A stretch of 64,000 bases of DNA from Planosporangium mesophilum (GTDB taxonomy: Bacteria; Actinomycetota; Actinomycetes; Mycobacteriales; Micromonosporaceae): assembly GCF_016863255.1 (NCBI RefSeq), contig NZ_BOON01000008.1, positions 58,267 to 122,266 on the forward strand, written 5' to 3'. Positions 54,988 to 63,812 of this stretch are shown in pieces. The position numbers were made by a program, and so were the translations under genes. Numbering within the stretch: the first letter of the stretch is position 1; each line of letters begins with the position of its first letter. Under the pieces are notes generated by a model. That model was not told where the DNA came from. It was given only the letters and a program-made list of their open reading frames with translations, and made no database searches.

Positions 54988-55384
54988 CTGACCCACCTCT
55001 CCTCGGCGATGCCTGACGGTGTCGGTTAGGTCGGACGCTCGAGATCGCGGGTCACGACGATGCGGGTGCGCCGTGGCGGGACCGGATCTACCCGGCATCA
55101 GTGGTACCGAAACCGATGCGGCACCGTCGGCAGCCGCGGCCGCGGCCGGGACCGGGACCGTCAGAGGAGCCAGCCGGACTCGGCCGGGTGGGGGAGGCCG
55201 AAGGAGGGGACGCGACCGCCTCCACAGCGGGAGGCGGTGCGCCGAGCCGGATCGGCAGGGTGGAACGGAAGACTCCGACCAGTACCCGGAAAGCACGCGG
55301 CAGCGTCGCGCCGCAATGGTTGGTACGCCGACCGCGCGGTGCGCGAGGCCCGTGCTCACTACTACGCACCGTGAAGGGGCCGCC
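54988..55384. other. Gene-free divergent spacer between response regulator and gtrA-like gene
   Basis: 397 bases without a supported gene. Open frames exist but lack recognisable protein character. One clear element is a hairpin ACCGCCTCC-ACAGCG-GGAGGCGGT at 55215-55238. Promoters for both divergent operons must lie here; no confident -35/-10 pair was recognised. Confidence 0.6.
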
Positions 55385-56104
55385 ATGTCACCGGTCAGTG
55401 GCCACCCCTGGCACCCGCCCGGCTGGCGAGCGGTGCCGCCGGTCCAAGCCCCGACTCCGACCCGCCCGACGGGGCGGCACCGTCGGCAGGGAACGATCCG
55501 GGTCTTTCCACGGCTGACCCGGTTCTCGATCGTCGGTACCGCGGGTGTCCTGGTCAACAACCTTGTGCTGATCGTGCTGCACGGGCTGCTGGGCGTGGCC
55601 CTGCTACCGGCCACGGTGGCCGCGGTCGAGGCCGCGATCGGACACAACTACCTGCTCCACGAGGTGTGGACCTTCCGGTATCGCCGCCCGACGGCGCGTC
55701 GGTTCGTCAGCTACAGCCTGGTCTCCACGGTCGCGCTGCTGGTCAACGTGATCATCGTCCAGCTCCTCGCCGGGCTCGGCCTGCACTACCTGTTCGCGAA
55801 CCTGGTCGGCATCGTCTTCGCCTTCACCATCAATTTCGCGGTCAGCTCTACCTGGATTTGGAGTGAGCGAACCGATGGAGCAGATCCTGCTGGCCGCCAT
55901 AGCACTGATCTCGCTGCTGCTGACGGTCCAGGCGGCGCACGTTCTCTATTTGATGATCTACACCTGGGACCAGCCGGAGGCGGACGAGTTGGCCCGGGTG
56001 CCCGACGCGCGCGCCGCCCCCCATCTGTCCTTCACCGCCATCGTGCCGGCGCGACACGAGGAGGAGGTCATCCAGCAGACCATCGACCGCGTCGCACACA
56101 CTGA
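55385..56104 (+). CDS. GtrA family membrane protein with overlapping C-terminal extension
   Basis: A protein with a 45-residue Pro/Arg-rich start and a GtrA domain of four helices (FSIVGTAGVLVNNLVLIVLH, HNYLLHEVWTFRYRRP, YSLVSTVALLVNVIIVQLLA, VGIVFAFTINFAVSSTWIW). GtrA proteins help move or modify polyprenyl-linked sugars. The domain ends at about 55861, where family members stop. The frame then continues about 80 codons, to 56104, over the start of the GT2 gene in another phase, giving a low-complexity Gly/Arg/His tail. Either the genes truly overlap by 230 bases or a small frameshift removed the stop. AAGGGG lies six bases before ATG 55385. Confidence 0.82.
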   Translation: MSPVSGHPWHPPGWRAVPPVQAPTPTRPTGRHRRQGTIRVFPRLTRFSIVGTAGVLVNNLVLIVLHGLLGVALLPATVAAVEAAIGHNYLLHEVWTFRYRRPTARRFVSYSLVSTVALLVNVIIVQLLAGLGLHYLFANLVGIVFAFTINFAVSSTWIWSERTDGADPAGRHSTDLAAADGPGGARSLFDDLHLGPAGGGRVGPGARRARRPPSVLHRHRAGATRGGGHPADHRPRRTH

Positions 56105-57170
56105 CTACCCGGCGCGCCTGGTACAGATCCTCGTGGTGTGTTCGGTCGACGACACCGGCACGATCGAACGCGCCGCCGCCAGCATCCGGCGGTTGAACGC
56201 GGCCGGCCGCGACAACGTCCAGCTCGTGGTCTTCGACGACCAGCCGATCAACAAGCCGCACGGTCTCAACGCCGCGTTGGCGCACTCCAACGCCGACGTC
56301 GTCACGATCTTCGATGCCGAGGACGAGATCCACCCGGAGATCTTCAGCATCATCAACACGATCATGGTCACCGAGCGGGTGCACGTCGTGCAGGCCGGCG
56401 TCCAGCTCATGAACTACGAGTCCAACTGGTATTCGACGTTCAACGTGCTGGAGTACTTCTTCTGGTTTCGCAGCCGGCTGCACTACCAGGCCAAGGCCGG
56501 TGCCATCACGCTCGGCGGCAACACCATCTTCTTCTCCCGGGAGCTGCTGGAGCGCATCGGCGGATGGGACGAGACGTGTCTGACCGAGGACGCCGACATC
56601 GGGCTGCGGGTGTGCGTCATGGGTGAGCGGGTGCGGGTGGTCTACGACCACCGGTACGTCACCAAGGAGGAGACCCCGCCGACGCTGCAGCACTTCATCA
56701 AGCAGCGCACCCGGTGGAGCCAGGGGTTCATGCAGACGCTGAAGAAGGGCACCTGGAAGGAGCTGCCGACCCGCAAGCAGCGCTGGCTGGCCTGGTACAC
56801 GCTCGCCTTCCCGTACGCGCAGGCGCTGCTCGGGCTGTACCTGCCGGTCGCCGTCCTCACCGCGTTCGTGCTGCGGGTGCCGGTGCCGATCGCGCTGCTG
56901 TCGTGGCTGCCGGTGCTGTTACTGGCGGCGCACTTCGTCACACAGGTGATCGGCCTGTACGAGTTCACCGAGGCGCACGGGCTGCGGGCGGCGCCCCGCA
57001 CCGTCATGATCATGGCGCTGGGCTGGATGCCGTACCAGATGGTGCTGGCGTATGCGGCGATGCGGGCCCTGAAACGCCAACTGGGCGGCGTCGGCGACTG
57101 GGAGAAGACCGCGCACGTGGGTGCGCACCGGACCACGGAGGCGGAGGAGGTGACGGGCCGTGCCGCGTGA
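55875..57170 (+). CDS. BcsA-like family 2 glycosyltransferase
   Basis: A 431-aa membrane glycosyltransferase. One N-terminal helix, a GT-A domain with the DxD-like FDAEDEIHP, the acid motif LTEDADIGLR and the product-binding QRTRWSQG, then at least three C-terminal helices. QxxRW marks processive polysaccharide synthases such as cellulose or hyaluronan synthase. There is no PilZ domain for cyclic di-GMP. ATG 55875 places the first helix as usual for the family; an in-frame GTG is four codons upstream. It lies between gtrA-like and GT39-like genes and overlaps the latter by 11 bases. The polymer is unknown. Confidence 0.92.
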   Translation: MEQILLAAIALISLLLTVQAAHVLYLMIYTWDQPEADELARVPDARAAPHLSFTAIVPARHEEEVIQQTIDRVAHTDYPARLVQILVVCSVDDTGTIERAAASIRRLNAAGRDNVQLVVFDDQPINKPHGLNAALAHSNADVVTIFDAEDEIHPEIFSIINTIMVTERVHVVQAGVQLMNYESNWYSTFNVLEYFFWFRSRLHYQAKAGAITLGGNTIFFSRELLERIGGWDETCLTEDADIGLRVCVMGERVRVVYDHRYVTKEETPPTLQHFIKQRTRWSQGFMQTLKKGTWKELPTRKQRWLAWYTLAFPYAQALLGLYLPVAVLTAFVLRVPVPIALLSWLPVLLLAAHFVTQVIGLYEFTEAHGLRAAPRTVMIMALGWMPYQMVLAYAAMRALKRQLGGVGDWEKTAHVGAHRTTEAEEVTGRAA

Positions 57171-58800
57171 ACCGGAGGGTGTGCTGCTGGAGACCGAGGC
57201 GCAGCCGGAACGGCCGGCTACCCCGCCACCCGAGCGCGACGGCGAACCGCTGGGCCGCAGCGGGAGGGCTCTGCTGGTGATCTCGATGCTGCTGGGCCTG
57301 GTCACGCACGGCTGGAACGTCTTCAAGTACCCGCTGTACCTGTCCGACGAAGGCATCTACATGCAGCAGGCGTGGGCGGTGCTGCGTGAGGGGAAGCTGT
57401 CGCCGTACACGTACTTCTACGACCACGCGCCGATGGGCTGGCTGACCATCGCGGGCTGGGTGGCGATCATCCCCGGCCAGTTCAACTCCCTCGGCTTCCC
57501 GGTCAACATCGGCCGGGTGCTGATGGTGATCATCCACGTCGGCTGCGTCTTCCTGATGTTCGAGGTGGTCCGACGGTACTCGGGTAGCAAGGCGGCCGCG
57601 TTCCTGGCGACGTTCCTGTTCAACGTCTCGCCGCTGGCCGTGTACTTCCAGCGCATGGTGCTGCTGGACAACCTGATGGTCTTCTGGGTGCTGGTCGGGC
57701 TGTACATCCTGGCCCGCCGGGACGGCCGGGTCGTCACCGCGATGGGCGCCGGGCTCGCCTTCGGGTTCGCCATGATCACCAAGGAGAACGCGATCTTTCT
57801 GTTGCCCGGCTTCGGCTACCTGTTGCATCGCAGCATCGTCGAACAGGGCAACCGGCGCTTCAGCGCGAGCTTCTGGTGGTTCGCCGCGGGCACGCCGATC
57901 TCGCTGTACATGCTCTACGCCGAGATCAAGAACGAGCTGCTGCCGGCCAACCTGGACTTCAACCTCGCCTCGCCGCCGGCCGACCACGTGTCGCTGCTGT
58001 ACACGATCTGGTGGCAGCTCAACCGCACCGCGACGGGCGGTCAGGGGACCATGTTCTCCACGCTGCTCAACGAGAGCTGGCTGTTCAAGGACCGTCCCTT
58101 CCTGATCGCCGGTACGGCGGCCACGATGATCAATCTGGTGCTGTCGCTGAACGCGCGCCGGCGCGAGGTGCCGATGCTCGGCGTCTCGCTGCTGGCCATC
58201 GGGTACGGCTTCTACCTCACCCGCAGCGTGCTGCTCGACTTCTACGTGGCGCCGCTGGTGCCGCTGCTGGCCCTGAACATCGGCCTGCTCTACGGCCGGA
58301 TCACCCGCTACGGTCGGCGGGAGGCCGTGGTGTTGCTGACCGCCGTGCTGTGCGCGCTGCCGCTGCCCTACCCGAAGGGCTACCTGGTGTCCTGGAACTC
58401 CGACGGCACCCGGCTGCTGCTGGCCGACCAGTACCGGCTGCCCCAGACGAACATGCAGAACCTTCAGGTGAAGTGGATCCGGCAGAACATCCCGCCGAGC
58501 GCCCGCCTGATCATCGACGACGACATCTGGGTCGCGCTACGGGAGGGGAACCCGTCCTATCCCTACGCCCAGTCGCACTTCAAGGCGGCGGCCGACCCGG
58601 ACGTCCGGGACAAGATCTTCCATCAGGACTGGCACAACGTCGACTACGTCGTGATGTCCAACAAGATGCGCGACGCGCTCGAGCGCAACAACGAGGGCTG
58701 GATCATCGAGGCGATCGACCAGCACGGCGAACAGGTCTGGCGGATCGACCGGGGTGACGTGCACCTGGAAATTATCAAGATCAATAACAGTACCGGCTGA
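57160..58800 (+). CDS. GT39/ArnT-like polyprenyl-phosphate-sugar glycosyltransferase
   Basis: A 546-aa integral membrane protein with about 11 helices and the GT-C layout. The first loop has the acidic motif YLSDEGIYMQQAWAVLREG, followed by YTYFYDHAPMGWLTIAGW, as in Dol-P-Man or ArnT-type enzymes. The last 130 residues are soluble and external (LIIDDDIWVALREG). It should transfer a sugar from a lipid phosphate donor, which fits the GtrA neighbour. GGAGGAGGTGA precedes GTG 57160; the start overlaps the GT2 gene. Confidence 0.88.
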   Translation: MPREPEGVLLETEAQPERPATPPPERDGEPLGRSGRALLVISMLLGLVTHGWNVFKYPLYLSDEGIYMQQAWAVLREGKLSPYTYFYDHAPMGWLTIAGWVAIIPGQFNSLGFPVNIGRVLMVIIHVGCVFLMFEVVRRYSGSKAAAFLATFLFNVSPLAVYFQRMVLLDNLMVFWVLVGLYILARRDGRVVTAMGAGLAFGFAMITKENAIFLLPGFGYLLHRSIVEQGNRRFSASFWWFAAGTPISLYMLYAEIKNELLPANLDFNLASPPADHVSLLYTIWWQLNRTATGGQGTMFSTLLNESWLFKDRPFLIAGTAATMINLVLSLNARRREVPMLGVSLLAIGYGFYLTRSVLLDFYVAPLVPLLALNIGLLYGRITRYGRREAVVLLTAVLCALPLPYPKGYLVSWNSDGTRLLLADQYRLPQTNMQNLQVKWIRQNIPPSARLIIDDDIWVALREGNPSYPYAQSHFKAAADPDVRDKIFHQDWHNVDYVVMSNKMRDALERNNEGWIIEAIDQHGEQVWRIDRGDVHLEIIKINNSTG

Positions 58801-58833
58801 GCGCCGGCCTCCGGCACAGCAAGGAGGGTAGAG

Positions 58834-60273
58834 ATGGCAAACGCGGTGCGTACCCGGTCTGCGCAGTCCGTACAGGAGGCTCGCGTCCGGGCCCGGCAGA
58901 ACTGGAAGCGGCTGGCGATCCTCGCGGTGGCCCTGTTCGTCGTGGTCAACCTGGCCCGCTCGGTACTGCCTACCCTGGGGGTGAAGACGCCGCTGGGCGG
59001 CCAGCGGCCCACCTCCGGCACCACCACCCAGGCGGGCACCCCGCCGCCGGCGACCGCCGAGGTCAACGGGGTGAAGGTGCTCGGCAGCGGGGCGCCGATC
59101 GTCACGGTCGACCCGGGCATCGTCCGGCCCGACATGCCGGTGACGATCGTCGGCGCCGGCTTCGACCCCGGTTCGAAGATCGATATCGTGATGACCACCG
59201 GCACCGGCAAGAAGGCCAAGACCACGCCGCTGGCCACGGCGACCGGGGACCGGTACGGCTCGTTCTACACCACGATCAAGTTCCCGTCGAACAGTACGGC
59301 CACCGACACCTCGACCCGCGACATCACCGCGCAGCAGCGGGGAGCCAAGAAGGTGGCCAAGTCGCAGGCCCAGCTCGCGGCCGGGGCCGCGGGCGTGGCC
59401 AAGCTGTCGGCCGTGGTCGGCCGGCCCGGCGACACGGTGACGCTGACCGTCTCGGGCTTCTCGCCCGGTGAGGAGCTCGCCGTCTACTGGGGACGGATCA
59501 ACGGCACCCCGGGAGCGGTCCTGAAGGCCGACTCCCACGGCGCGGTGACCAAGGTTCCGATCAAGGTCGGCGTCTCGGCGGTCGGTACCACCAGCGTGGT
59601 GATCGTCGGGCAGAAGAGCGGCGCCGCCGCCAGCCTGCCGTTCCAGGTGCTCAAGCTGTACCCGTCGATCGCGCTCAAGCCGTACGCGGTCAAGGCGATG
59701 AACCCGGTCGGCTTCAGCGGCAAGGGATTCGTCCCCGAGGAGCGGGTGCTGGTCCGGCTGAACTCGGCCGGCGGCGCGCCGATCATGGCGCTGCAGACCG
59801 ACGGCGCCGGCGCGTTCAAGAGCGGTGGCTTCATCGTGCCGTACCAGCTGAAGGGCGCGCAGCGGCTGGTGTTCACCGGCGAGCTGAGCGGCGCGACCGT
59901 CAGCAGCAGTTTCAGCGTCCTGCCGTACATGCCGATGGCACGGACCAGTACGTACGGTGGATCGCCCGGCACGAGCATCAGCTTCTACGGCAGCGGGTTC
60001 GGTGCGAACGAGGCCGTGCACGTGTACGCGGCCAAGGGCAAGGGCGCCAAGCCCCAGCTCGTGGGCGCGTTCCGCACCGACGCGGCCGGGGGCGCCCGGG
60101 CGGTCGGCCGGTACACCATCCCGGGCGACGCCGGGGATGCGGTGCTGTTTACGCTGGTGGGACAGCGCAGCGGTGGCACGGCGACCGTCACGTTCAAGGT
60201 CGACAACTCGGCCGGGCCGGTCGACGTCGCGCCGCAGCCGCCATATGTGCTGCCCCCGGATCTGCAGAATTAG
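58834..60273 (+). CDS. Membrane-anchored protein with TIG/IPT-like repeats, function unknown
   Basis: A 479-aa protein: basic N-terminus (VRARQNWKRLA), one helix at about 28-48, a Thr/Pro linker, then four Ig-like units of about 95 residues (starts near 85, 185, 280 and 370). Their common opening resembles VGRPGDTVTLTVSGFSPGEE or GGSPGTSISFYGSGFGANEA, the TIG/IPT style. With the repeats outside the cell it may bind or guide the glycan made by the preceding genes (inference). AAGGAGGG lies close before the ATG. No enzyme motif is visible. Confidence 0.8.
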   Translation: MANAVRTRSAQSVQEARVRARQNWKRLAILAVALFVVVNLARSVLPTLGVKTPLGGQRPTSGTTTQAGTPPPATAEVNGVKVLGSGAPIVTVDPGIVRPDMPVTIVGAGFDPGSKIDIVMTTGTGKKAKTTPLATATGDRYGSFYTTIKFPSNSTATDTSTRDITAQQRGAKKVAKSQAQLAAGAAGVAKLSAVVGRPGDTVTLTVSGFSPGEELAVYWGRINGTPGAVLKADSHGAVTKVPIKVGVSAVGTTSVVIVGQKSGAAASLPFQVLKLYPSIALKPYAVKAMNPVGFSGKGFVPEERVLVRLNSAGGAPIMALQTDGAGAFKSGGFIVPYQLKGAQRLVFTGELSGATVSSSFSVLPYMPMARTSTYGGSPGTSISFYGSGFGANEAVHVYAAKGKGAKPQLVGAFRTDAAGGARAVGRYTIPGDAGDAVLFTLVGQRSGGTATVTFKVDNSAGPVDVAPQPPYVLPPDLQN

Positions 60274-60291
60274 TGCCCCCCGGAGGCGCCG

Positions 60292-61407
60292 GTGACCGAT
60301 CAGATCGGGTACGAGGCGGCGTTCCGGGCGGCACCGCAGGCGCTGCTCGTCACCGACGGCTCCGGAATGATCCGGCTGGTCAGTGCGGAGGCGGAGCGGC
60401 TGCTGCGCCGGGGCGCCGACGAGCTGGTCGGGCAGCGGCTGGACCGGCTGCTCGTCGGTGACCCGACCCGTTCGCTGCGCGCCGGCGCGGCACCGGGCGA
60501 CGAGGTGGCCGGGCCGGTGCCGGCCACCTCGGCGCTGCGGCTGCCCGACGGCCGGCAGGTGCCGGTGGAGCTCCGGATGAGCGCCGGCGTCGACGGCGGC
60601 GCGGTGATCGCGATCGACGTGCACGGCGACCCGGGCCGGTCGAGGCCCGCGCTGGAGGCCCGCCTGCGCCGGCTCGCCGAGGCCGAGCAGGAGCAGGAGC
60701 GGCTGCTCGGGGACCTGATCCGCAGCCAGGAGCGCGAGCGCGCGCGGATCGCCGCCGGGGTGCACGACGACAGCCTCCAGGTGATCACCGCGGCGATGCT
60801 GCGCCTCCAGCAGTTGCGGCACCGGCTGGACGACCCGGGCGCGCTGGAGATCCTGGGCCGCCTGGAGGAGACGCTCGCGCTGGCCGCGGACCGGCTGCGG
60901 CGCCTGATCTTCGACTTCCGGCCGCCCGCGTTGGAGCGGGTGGGCCTGCCCGCCGCGGCGCGCGACGCGCTGTCGCGGATGCACGACGACACCGGCATCG
61001 AGGTGGTCCTGGACAACCGGCTGACCGCCGAGCCGCCGCTGCCAGCGAGGGTCCTGCTGTACCGGATCCTCCAGGAGGCCCTGGTCAACGTCGGCCGGCA
61101 TGCGGCGGCCGACCGGGTCGAGGTCACCCTGGACCATCAGGACGGCGGCTACTTCGCGCGGGTACGCGACAACGGCGTCGGCCTGCCGGCCGGTGACGGC
61201 CCGCCCGGGTCGAAGCCCGGACACCTGGGGCTGGTCCTGATGCGCGAGCGGGCGACGTTCGCCGGGGGCTGGTTCCGGATGGACAGCGCGCCCGGCGCGG
61301 GTACCACCGTGTCGGTCTGGATACCGCGCGGCGCCGACCTGGAGAGCACGCCGCGCCCGCCCGCCCTGCGGGGGAGCCGGCCGGCCCGAGCCGGGAGCGC
61401 CCGATGA
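60292..61407 (+). CDS. Soluble PAS histidine kinase (NarL type)
   Basis: A 371-aa kinase with a PAS-like domain (about 5-105, FRAAPQALLVTDGSGMIRLV), a coil, HisKA_3 with His in ARIAAGVHDDSLQVITAAML (about 155-175), and HATPase_c (ILQEALVNVGRHA, VRDNGVGLP, GHLGLVLMRERATFAGG). No membrane segment. CGGAGG lies five bases before GTG 60292. Its stop overlaps the response regulator start (ATGA), so the two are a cognate pair. Confidence 0.91.
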   Translation: MTDQIGYEAAFRAAPQALLVTDGSGMIRLVSAEAERLLRRGADELVGQRLDRLLVGDPTRSLRAGAAPGDEVAGPVPATSALRLPDGRQVPVELRMSAGVDGGAVIAIDVHGDPGRSRPALEARLRRLAEAEQEQERLLGDLIRSQERERARIAAGVHDDSLQVITAAMLRLQQLRHRLDDPGALEILGRLEETLALAADRLRRLIFDFRPPALERVGLPAAARDALSRMHDDTGIEVVLDNRLTAEPPLPARVLLYRILQEALVNVGRHAAADRVEVTLDHQDGGYFARVRDNGVGLPAGDGPPGSKPGHLGLVLMRERATFAGGWFRMDSAPGAGTTVSVWIPRGADLESTPRPPALRGSRPARAGSAR

Positions 61408-62072
61408 CCGGTCCTCCGTACCGGGTCCTCATCATCGAGGACCACCAGGTGGTCGCCGAGGGGCTGGCCGTGCTGCTGAGCGAGCACCCGCAGCTCGAGG
61501 TGGTCGGCGTTGCCGGCGACGTGGCCGAGGTACGGCGATGGGCGGACAGCGAGCCGGTCGACGTGGCGGTGGTGGACTACTGGCTGCCCGACGGTACCGG
61601 CGTGGACGCGACCGCGGCGCTGCGCGAGCACTGGCCGGAGGTGGCCGTGGTGTTCCTGAGCGCCGACGACAGCGACGAGTCGATGCTCGCCGCGCTGGAG
61701 GCCGGTGCGTCGGGCTATCTGGTCAAGAGCGCGGGCGGGTCGGACGTGGCGGAGGCGGTGCGCCGCGCGGCCGAGGGCGAGATCCTGGTGCCGGCCCGCC
61801 AACTCGGCGCCCTGCTGGCCCGCCGTCGGGAGCAGGCGCAGCGGCAGGCCGAGCGCTCCCGCCAGTTGGAGAGCCTGACTCCACGGGAGCGCCAGATCCT
61901 CGGATTGATGGCCGAGGGGATGGACAACCGTGATATCGCGCGCCAGCTCGGGGTGAGCTACACGACAGTGCGTAGCCACGTCCGCCACCTCTTGAGCAAA
62001 CTGAGCGCGCACTCGAAGCTGGAGGCGGTGGTCCGCGCTGCCGAGCTCGGCCTGCCCGAATGCCAGCGCTGA
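61404..62072 (+). CDS. NarL/FixJ family response regulator
   Basis: A 222-aa regulator: receiver with ED/D pocket (LIIEDHQVV), phosphoacceptor Asp in VAVVDYWLPDGTG, Lys in YLVKSAGGSD, and LuxR HTH (LTPRERQILGLMAEGMDNRD, VSYTTVRSHVRHLLSKL). It overlaps the kinase gene by four bases. Its likely targets are the flanking glycan operon and the GH5 gene downstream; this is inferred from position. Confidence 0.93.
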   Translation: MTGPPYRVLIIEDHQVVAEGLAVLLSEHPQLEVVGVAGDVAEVRRWADSEPVDVAVVDYWLPDGTGVDATAALREHWPEVAVVFLSADDSDESMLAALEAGASGYLVKSAGGSDVAEAVRRAAEGEILVPARQLGALLARRREQAQRQAERSRQLESLTPRERQILGLMAEGMDNRDIARQLGVSYTTVRSHVRHLLSKLSAHSKLEAVVRAAELGLPECQR

Positions 62073-62440
62073 ATATTCGCGCGCGCCTCGTCCCGTTGCA
62101 CTAGTCCGGTCGTACGAGGTGCGGTCGAGCGAATTGATCGGACAAACTCGCGTCATCGGTACGGTTTGCCGATCCTGGGCCGTCCGTAGCGTGTACCCGT
62201 GCCCGAGAGGTTGAGTGCACGGTCCTGGCCAAGGACTGCGCTCTGACCTGCCTCGGCAGGTGAACACGCCGGCCGTGGTGGTCGGATCTCGTGTCGGCTC
62301 GTCGGCGTCAAGCGCCGACGGGTTCGTCGCGTCCTCAACCGCCCACATTGCTCCGACGACCGCGCTGCGCGCGGCATCGCCGACCACCGGCGTGCCGATG
62401 CGATACGTGGCGTCGCCCGACCGTTAGGACAGAGCCACGT
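62073..62440 (+). promoter_or_regulatory. Structured leader region upstream of the GH5 gene
   Basis: 368 gene-free bases. Consecutive hairpins are possible: CCGTGC/GCACGG (62197-62202 with 62217-62222), GTCCT/AGGAC (62222-62226 with 62232-62236), ACCTGCC/GGCAGGT (62246-62261) and CGTCGGCG/CGCCGACG with loop TCAAG (62300-62320). The density of stems is higher than in other spacers of this window. The leader could hold a riboswitch, a stability element or a protein-binding site. It does not match the cyclic di-GMP-I or ydaO consensus as I know them. A TTGATC near 62135 could be a -35, but no matching -10 is convincing. Confidence 0.45.
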
Positions 62441-63709
62441 ATGGGACCTTCCTGGCTCCCCAACACGATCGACAGACTGACCTCCCGAGTCCGCCGCGGC
62501 CGCAAGCCGGTGCTCTACACCAGCGCGCTGGCGTCGCTGCTCGCCATCGCGGCCGCCTTCTCCGTTCCCTCGCTCTCGGCTGAGAATCCCCTCGGTGGCG
62601 CGGCGGCCCAGGCTCCGAAGAAGGCCACGGGTATTCAGGCTCCGTTGCATGCCGAGGGCGCAAAGATTGTCGACGCGAACGGCAAAGAGGTCATCCTCAC
62701 CGGTGTGAACTGGTTCGGTATCGAGACCGGTAACTTCGCCCCGCACGGCATCTGGCAGCGCAACTGGCAGGAGATGCTCGACCAGATGGTCGGCCAGGGC
62801 TTCAACACCCTGCGCCTGCCCTACAGCAACGAGGCCCTCCGGTCCAAGCCGACCCAGGGCATCGACACCAAGATGAACCCGGACCTGGTCGGCCTCAACG
62901 GCGAGCAGATCATGGACAAGATCGTCAACGGTGCGACCAGTCGCGGCATGATGGTCTTCCTCGACCGCCACCGCCCGGACCAGTACGGCCAGAGCGCCCT
63001 CTGGTACACCGACAAGGTCTCCGAGAAGACCTGGATCGACGACTGGGTCCACCTGGCGCAGAAGTACAAGAACAACCCGCTGGTCATCGGTGGCGACCTG
63101 CACAACGAGCCGCGCGGTGAGGCCACCTGGGGCGACGGCAACGAGAAGACCGACTGGAAGGCGGCCGCCGAGCGTGCCGGTAACGCCATCCTCAAGGTCA
63201 ACCCGAACTGGCTGATCATTGTCGAGGGCATCGAGACCTACGGCAAGAACGGCAAGGGTTACTGGTGGGGCGGCAACCTGCAGGGCGCCAAGGAGCACCC
63301 GGTGAAGCTGTCCGACCCGTCGAAGCTGGTCTACTCGGCGCACGACTACAGCCCGAAGGTGTGGGGCCAGTCCTGGTTCAGCGACCCCGAGTTCCCCAAG
63401 AACATGCCGGCCCTGTGGGACCAGCAGTGGGGTTACCTGGTCAAGAGCAACACCGCTCCGGTCATCATGGGTGAGTTCGGTGGTCGTTCGGTCAGCACCA
63501 AGGACGCCGAGGGTGTCTGGCAGACGTCGCTGATCAAGTACCTGAAGGACAACAAGATCAGCTACACCTACTGGTCGTGGAACCCGAACTCCGGTGACAC
63601 CGGCGGCATCCTGGCCGACGACTGGATCACGGTCAACAAGGACAAGATGGACCTGTTGAAGAGCTACCAGGCCCCGATGGCCAACAAGCCCTCCAACAAC
63701 CCGGCTTGA
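62441..63709 (+). CDS. Secreted GH5 endoglucanase-like enzyme
   Basis: A 422-aa glycoside hydrolase of family 5 (clan A). The N-terminus has a basic region and a helix (RGRKPVLYTSALASLLAIAA) that is a long signal peptide or membrane anchor. The acid/base Glu is in GGDLHNEPRGE (about 223) and the nucleophile Glu in VIMGEFGGRS (about 344). LTGVNWFGIETGNF and FNTLRLPYSNEAL are typical of cellulases. Codon use is biased to GGT, CGT, AAG, AAC and TAC, unlike neighbours, indicating very high expression. A structured leader precedes it and two strong hairpins follow. Cellulose or beta-glucan is the expected substrate, perhaps the product of the upstream synthase. Confidence 0.93.
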   Translation: MGPSWLPNTIDRLTSRVRRGRKPVLYTSALASLLAIAAAFSVPSLSAENPLGGAAAQAPKKATGIQAPLHAEGAKIVDANGKEVILTGVNWFGIETGNFAPHGIWQRNWQEMLDQMVGQGFNTLRLPYSNEALRSKPTQGIDTKMNPDLVGLNGEQIMDKIVNGATSRGMMVFLDRHRPDQYGQSALWYTDKVSEKTWIDDWVHLAQKYKNNPLVIGGDLHNEPRGEATWGDGNEKTDWKAAAERAGNAILKVNPNWLIIVEGIETYGKNGKGYWWGGNLQGAKEHPVKLSDPSKLVYSAHDYSPKVWGQSWFSDPEFPKNMPALWDQQWGYLVKSNTAPVIMGEFGGRSVSTKDAEGVWQTSLIKYLKDNKISYTYWSWNPNSGDTGGILADDWITVNKDKMDLLKSYQAPMANKPSNNPA

Positions 63710-63723
63710 TTCCTCCCCCCGGC

Positions 63724-63758
63724 AGCCCCGGGGACCACTACCGGTGGTCCCCGGGGCT
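63724..63758 (+). terminator. First terminator after GH5
   Basis: AGCCCCGGGGACCAC (63724-63738) and its exact complement (63744-63758) around a 5-base loop, beginning 15 bases after the GH5 stop, with a short pyrimidine run after it. A strong intrinsic terminator. Confidence 0.85.
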
Positions 63759-63764
63759 TCCCCT

Positions 63765-63812
63765 CCAGATAGGACGAGGCCCCCGGCGCGCCGGGGGCCT
63801 CGTCCTATCTGG
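63765..63812 (+). terminator. Second hairpin: 48-bp perfect palindrome
   Basis: The 48 bases are fully self-complementary about the centre between 63788 and 63789; folded as RNA, a stem of about 22 bp with a GCGC loop results. It follows the first terminator by six bases. It may be a back-up terminator acting in both directions. Confidence 0.8.

Noticed and set aside
62197..62320. Known riboswitch (cyclic di-GMP-I, cyclic di-AMP ydaO, cobalamin, SAM-IV) in the GH5 leader
   Set aside because: None of the conserved loops I know for these classes is present, so it is left as an unassigned structured leader.
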